Positions 60,485 through 64,000 of a stretch of 64,000 nt of DNA are shown here, in pieces. The notes under the pieces are model-generated. The model was given only the letters and a program-made list of their open reading frames with translations, made no database searches and was not told the origin of the DNA. The DNA lies in NCBI GenBank assembly GCA_000492175.2, contig CP097573.1, positions 2,294,001 to 2,358,000 on the forward strand. The letters are read 5' to 3'. The DNA comes from Firmicutes bacterium ASF500 (GTDB lineage: Bacteria > Bacillota > Clostridia > Oscillospirales > Oscillospiraceae). Made by a program: the position numbers and the translations under genes. Within the stretch, counting starts at the first letter, position 1; every line of letters starts with the position of its first letter.

Positions 60485-61260
60485 TGGCGCTGGAAATGAT
60501 TTCGCTGAAATCCCAGCGGGAGATTGAGGCTATGCGCCGGGCCGGGCGGCTCACCGCCCAGGCCCGGGCCCTGGCCGGCTCCATGGTCCGCCCGGGGATT
60601 ACCACCCACGAGATCGACAGAGCGGTCCGCCGCTTTATCGAGAGCCACGGGGCCAAGCCCTCATTTCTGGGCTACGGCGGCTTTCCCGGCTCGGCCTGCA
60701 TCTCGGTGAACGAGGTGGTCATCCACGGCATCCCCGGCCCCCGGAAGCTGAAGGAGGGCGACATCGTCAGCGTTGACGTGGGTGCCTTCATCGGCGGCTT
60801 TCATGGGGACTGCGCCGCCACCTACCCCTGCGGCCAGGTGAGCGAGGAGGCGTCCAAGCTGATTCAGGTCACCCAGCAGAGCTTTTGGGAGGGTATCAAA
60901 AATGCCCGCCGGGGTTGCCGGGTGAGCGATATCGGCCACGCGGTCCAGGTCTATGTGGAGTCCTTCGGATTCTCCGTGGTCCGGGACTTTGTGGGCCACG
61001 GCGTGGGCGCGAGGCTCCATGAGGCCCCCGAGGTACGTAACTTCGGCCCCGCCGGCCACGGTCCCCGGCTCCAGCCGGGCATGACCATCGCCGTGGAGCC
61101 TATGGTGTGCGCCGGAGGCTGGCAGGTGGAAAACCGCGAGGGCAGCTGGACCACCGTTACCAAGGACGGCTCCCTGGCCGCCCACTACGAAAATACGATC
61201 CTCATCACCGAGGACGGTCCGGAGATTCTGACCGTCACGGAGGACGGGGCCTATGTTTGA
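60484..61260 (+). CDS. map: Methionine aminopeptidase, type I
   Basis: 258 residues; the five metal ligands are Asp98, Asp109, His172, Glu205 and Glu236 (SVDVGAF, GDCAATY, GHGVGARLHEAP, VEPMV, YENTI). Removes N-terminal Met co-translationally. Alternative start ATG 60496 four codons later. Overlaps adk by 1 bp and the KOW gene by 8 bp. Confidence 0.97.
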   Translation: MALEMISLKSQREIEAMRRAGRLTAQARALAGSMVRPGITTHEIDRAVRRFIESHGAKPSFLGYGGFPGSACISVNEVVIHGIPGPRKLKEGDIVSVDVGAFIGGFHGDCAATYPCGQVSEEASKLIQVTQQSFWEGIKNARRGCRVSDIGHAVQVYVESFGFSVVRDFVGHGVGARLHEAPEVRNFGPAGHGPRLQPGMTIAVEPMVCAGGWQVENREGSWTTVTKDGSLAAHYENTILITEDGPEILTVTEDGAYV

Positions 61261-61552
61261 TTACACAGGCCAGATCGTCCAGGCCACAGCCGGACGGGAC
61301 AAGGACGGTATCTTCTGCGTGGTGGGAGTGGATCAGGAGCGAGCCATGCTTTTACTGGCCGACGGAAAACGGCGGAAAATCGCCCGCCCCAAGGCCAAAA
61401 AGCTTGGCCACGTAATACACCTGACCGACAGTCAGACTGCGTACAGCCATCCGGTGGTCCGCAGTCTACAGCAGGGAGAACCGGTCTCCGACCGGGCATT
61501 GAGACGGGCGCTGGCCGCCTTCAAGGAGGGATCTACGCTTGGCAAAAGATGA
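61253..61552 (+). CDS. KOW/L14e-like RNA-binding protein
   Basis: 99 residues. The first half is a KOW-type beta barrel similar to L14e/L27e-like Firmicute proteins ([45 protein letters not shown]), basic and RNA-binding. It overlaps map by 8 bp and infA by 14 bp, so it is tied to the translation cluster. Molecular role unknown. Confidence 0.85.
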   Translation: MFDYTGQIVQATAGRDKDGIFCVVGVDQERAMLLLADGKRRKIARPKAKKLGHVIHLTDSQTAYSHPVVRSLQQGEPVSDRALRRALAAFKEGSTLGKR

Positions 61553-61757
61553 TATGATCGAATTGGAGGGCGTCGTCACCGAGGCCCTGCCCAATACCAC
61601 GTTCCATGTGGATATCGGAAATGGACACATCATCCTGGCACATATTTCCGGCAAGCTGCGGATGAACTTCATCCGCATCCTGCCCGGCGACAAGGTGACC
61701 ATTCAGATGTCGCCCTACGACCTCACCCGAGGCCGGATCACTTGGCGCTCCAAGTGA
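61539..61757 (+). CDS. infA: Translation initiation factor IF-1
   Basis: 72 residues, exact family length: [54 protein letters not shown] and [11 protein letters not shown]. The TTG start at 61539 has AAGGAGGG upstream and lies within the KOW gene. Confidence 0.97.
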   Translation: MAKDDMIELEGVVTEALPNTTFHVDIGNGHIILAHISGKLRMNFIRILPGDKVTIQMSPYDLTRGRITWRSK

Positions 61758-61767
61758 GTTTAAGTAA

Positions 61768-61956
<189 letters not shown>

Positions 61957-61974
61957 TTGGAGGTGCTGTAAAAA

Positions 61975-62343
61975 ATGGCTCGTATTGCCGGTATTGACCT
62001 GCCGAGAGAGAAGAGAATCGAGATCGGCCTCACTTATATCTACGGCATTGGGCGCACCAGCGCCAACAAGATCCTGGCCAAGGCCGGGGTAAACCCTGAC
62101 ACCCGCGTAAAGGACCTCACCGAGGAGGATGAGGCCAAGCTGCGCGAGGTCATCAGCCACGACTATACTGTGGAAGGCGACCTGCGCCGCAACGTGGCGA
62201 TGGACATCAAGCGTCTCACCGAGATCGGTTGCTACCGGGGCATCCGCCACCGCAAGGGGCTGCCCGTCCGGGGCCAGCGTTCCAAGACTAACGCCCGTAC
62301 CCGCAAGGGTCCCAAGCGTACCGTCGCCAATAAGAAGAAGTAA
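61975..62343 (+). CDS. rpsM: 30S ribosomal protein S13
   Basis: 122 residues; [30 protein letters not shown] and the C-terminal [19 protein letters not shown] reaching the P-site tRNA. 18 bp after rpmJ. Confidence 0.98.
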   Translation: MARIAGIDLPREKRIEIGLTYIYGIGRTSANKILAKAGVNPDTRVKDLTEEDEAKLREVISHDYTVEGDLRRNVAMDIKRLTEIGCYRGIRHRKGLPVRGQRSKTNARTRKGPKRTVANKKK

Positions 62344-62355
62344 GGAGGGATACAC

Positions 62356-62754
62356 ATGGCTGCGAACAAAGGTAAAAAAGTGGTGCGTAAGCGCCGCGAG
62401 CGTAAGAACGTAGAGAGGGGCCAGGTGCATATCCGCTCCTCCTTTAACAACACCATGGTCACCGTCACCGACGCGCAGGGCAACGCCCTGTCCTGGGCCT
62501 CCTCCGGCGGCCTGGGCTTCCGCGGTTCCCGTAAGTCCACCCCTTACGCCGCTCAGACCGCCGCCGAGACGGCTGCCAAGGCCGCGATGGAGTATGGTCT
62601 GAAGACCGTGGAGGTCTATGTGAAGGGCCCCGGCCAGGGCCGTGAGGCCGCCATCCGGGCGCTGCAGGCCGTGGGCCTGGAGGTCACCCTCATCAAGGAC
62701 GTGACTCCCGTTCCCCACAACGGCTGCCGGCCCCCGAAGCGCCGCCGTGTCTGA
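62356..62754 (+). CDS. rpsK: 30S ribosomal protein S11
   Basis: 132 residues; [39 protein letters not shown] and [18 protein letters not shown]. 12 bp after rpsM. Confidence 0.98.
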   Translation: MAANKGKKVVRKRRERKNVERGQVHIRSSFNNTMVTVTDAQGNALSWASSGGLGFRGSRKSTPYAAQTAAETAAKAAMEYGLKTVEVYVKGPGQGREAAIRALQAVGLEVTLIKDVTPVPHNGCRPPKRRRV

Positions 62755-62773
62755 TTGAAGGAGGTTTTGACAG

Positions 62774-63376
62774 ATGGCTAGAAATATGCAGCCCATCGCC
62801 AAGCGGTGCAAGGCGCTGAACCTGTCCCCCGCCGCCATGGGCTATGCCAAGAAGACGACCAACCGCAACCCCAAGGGCCAGATGCGCAAGAAGCAGTCTG
62901 AGTACGCCATGCAGATGACCGAGAAGCAGAAGGTCAAATTCGTCTATGGCATCATGGAAAAGCAGTTCCGTATGTACTACGAGAAGGCCAACCGCATGCA
63001 GGGCAAGACGGGCGAGAACCTGCTCACCCTCATCGAGCGCCGGCTGGATAACGTGGTCTACCGCCTGGGCTTCGCTATGACCCGCCGCGAGGCCCGTCAG
63101 CTCACCACCCACGGCCACTTCACCGTCAACGGCCAGCGGGTGGATGTGCCCTCCTACCTGGTCAAGGTGGGCGACGTGATCGAGGTCCGGGAGAAGAGCC
63201 GCGCCTCCGTCAAGTTTAAGCGCCTGACCGGCGAGGACGCCCCTGTGGTCAATGTGGCCAAGTGGCTGGACCGCAACAAGAATACCCTCCAGGGCACCGT
63301 CGTTGCTATGCCCACCCGGGACGACATCGACTTCCCCGTGGAAGAGCACCTCATCGTCGAGCTGTATTCTAAGTAA
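62774..63376 (+). CDS. rpsD: 30S ribosomal protein S4 (zinc-free form)
   Basis: 200 residues; lacks the N-terminal Cys cluster (starts [20 protein letters not shown]). S4 domain with [31 protein letters not shown]. Regulates alpha operons in several bacteria. 19 bp after rpsK. Confidence 0.97.
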   Translation: MARNMQPIAKRCKALNLSPAAMGYAKKTTNRNPKGQMRKKQSEYAMQMTEKQKVKFVYGIMEKQFRMYYEKANRMQGKTGENLLTLIERRLDNVVYRLGFAMTRREARQLTTHGHFTVNGQRVDVPSYLVKVGDVIEVREKSRASVKFKRLTGEDAPVVNVAKWLDRNKNTLQGTVVAMPTRDDIDFPVEEHLIVELYSK

Positions 63377-63408
63377 TTTTTACGGCCCGCCAGGAGGACA
63401 TTTGGTGT

Positions 63409-63545
63409 GTAGGGGCGCGCTGTGCGCGCCCGCGGGCGGCCGAAGGCCGCCCCTACACGCAGGCGTGTCTGTAGGGCGGGACGACCCGGCCCGCCGCGGA
63501 TATGGTGGTTTGGACGAACGGCGCGCCGAGGTCGTCGCGCCCTAC
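63409..63545. repeat. Palindromic repeats upstream of rpoA
   Basis: 63409-63456: two fused small hairpins, GGGCGCGC/GCGCGCCC then GGGCGGCC/GGCCGCCC, bounded by GTAG and CTAC. 63471-63545: type A. A further stem GGCGGCG-TCTG-CGCCGCC (63615-63632) lies nearer the rpoA start. They fill most of the 280-bp gap between rpsD and rpoA. Confidence 0.83.
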
Positions 63546-63656
63546 GCCTATGTCATCGGCCCCGGCGGGTATGACAGACTTAGAGAACCCTCAAGATATT
63601 GGTGAGCTGAATGGGGCGGCGTCTGCGCCGCCGAGAAAAGGAGGGTATTCCAGCAA

Positions 63657-64000
63657 ATGATAGAAATTGAAAAGCCCCGCATTGAATGTGTTGAAAATCC
63701 CGGTGACACCTCCTACGGCAAGTACGTGGTGGAGCCCCTGGAGCGGGGTTATGGCACCACTCTGGGCAACTCGCTGCGGCGGATCCTGCTGTCCTCCCTG
63801 CCCGGCACTGCGGTGACTTCTATCAAGATCTCCGGGGTACAGCACGAGTTTACCACCATCCCCGGCGTCAAGGAGGACGTGACCGAGATCGTCCTCAACG
63901 TGAAGAGCATCATCGCCAAGCTGTACAGCGAGGGCGTGAAGACGGTCCATATCGAGGCCGCCGGCGAGTGCGAGGTCACTGCCGGCGACATCAAGGCGGA
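63657..64000 (+). CDS. rpoA: RNA polymerase alpha subunit (3' end outside window)
   Basis: First 114 codons of the alpha subunit N-terminal domain: [48 protein letters not shown] (the dimer and assembly face) and [23 protein letters not shown] precedes the ATG. Order rpsM-rpsK-rpsD-rpoA is conserved, but the gap before rpoA is long because of repeats. Confidence 0.97.
   Translation, partial: MIEIEKPRIECVENPGDTSYGKYVVEPLERGYGTTLGNSLRRILLSSLPGTAVTSIKISGVQHEFTTIPGVKEDVTEIVLNVKSIIAKLYSEGVKTVHIEAAGECEVTAGDIKA

Overview
The window looks like a chromosomal segment of a GC-rich anaerobic member of the Bacillota, most likely an Oscillospiraceae-type gut clostridium (Flavonifractor/Oscillibacter-like). 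This placement is inferred from several things: high GC with strong NNC/NNG codon use, AGGAGG-type ribosome binding sites, YtrA-type GntR regulators, a lipoprotein-anchored sugar-binding protein, meso-DAP peptidoglycan genes, the Firmicute orders glmU-prs-pth and S10-spc-alpha, and a zinc-type S14. No rRNA, tRNA, CRISPR array, prophage or complete insertion sequence was recognised.

Layout. 1-4.4 kb: two divergent GntR/ABC modules with paired operator-like dyads between them. 4.7-5.9 kb: acetyl-CoA acetyltransferase. 6.0-9.3 kb: rpsO and pnp, then a tiny ribbon-helix-helix gene. 9.7-14.7 kb: tadA, a secreted stalk-domain protein, murE-dapF and a PLP trans-sulfuration enzyme. 15-17 kb: AraC, XRE and HD-domain genes. 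17.3-21.6 kb: an acetyltransferase-only GlmU, prs, pth, a D-lyxose isomerase-like protein and an unknown protein. 21.7-30.3 kb: a LacI-controlled sugar ABC importer followed by malQ and glgP, a probable alpha-glucan uptake and breakdown unit. 30.8-36.2 kb: a HAD phosphatase, a FeoA-FeoB fusion, a decayed RelE-type module with intact antitoxin, a membrane-anchored XRE regulator and HicAB. 36.2-41.7 kb: Mrp ATPase, PBP2, mreD, mreC and maf. 41.9-48 kb: small regulators, a NADAR enzyme paired with a DUF2262-like protein, dUTPase, a U32 peptidase-family protein and zapA. 48-64 kb: the S10-spc-alpha ribosomal protein region from rpsJ to the start of rpoA, including secY, adk, map, a KOW protein and infA.

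The most unusual feature is a dense family of short intergenic palindromes, about 29 units or half-units in 64 kb. Each begins GTAGGG and/or ends CCCTAC. The stem sequence differs between copies but stays self-complementary, so the copies covary. They sit between operon genes, even between rpsJ and rplC, upstream of rpsH and upstream of rpoA. In two cases they supply the stop codon of a neighbouring gene. A second, longer palindromic family (GGAGGATTGC...GCAATCCTC) sits beside some of them. Two ribosomal protein transcripts also have long structured leaders: one before rpsJ with an intrinsic terminator, and one before rpsH with mutually exclusive hairpins. Both are candidates for undescribed regulatory RNAs.
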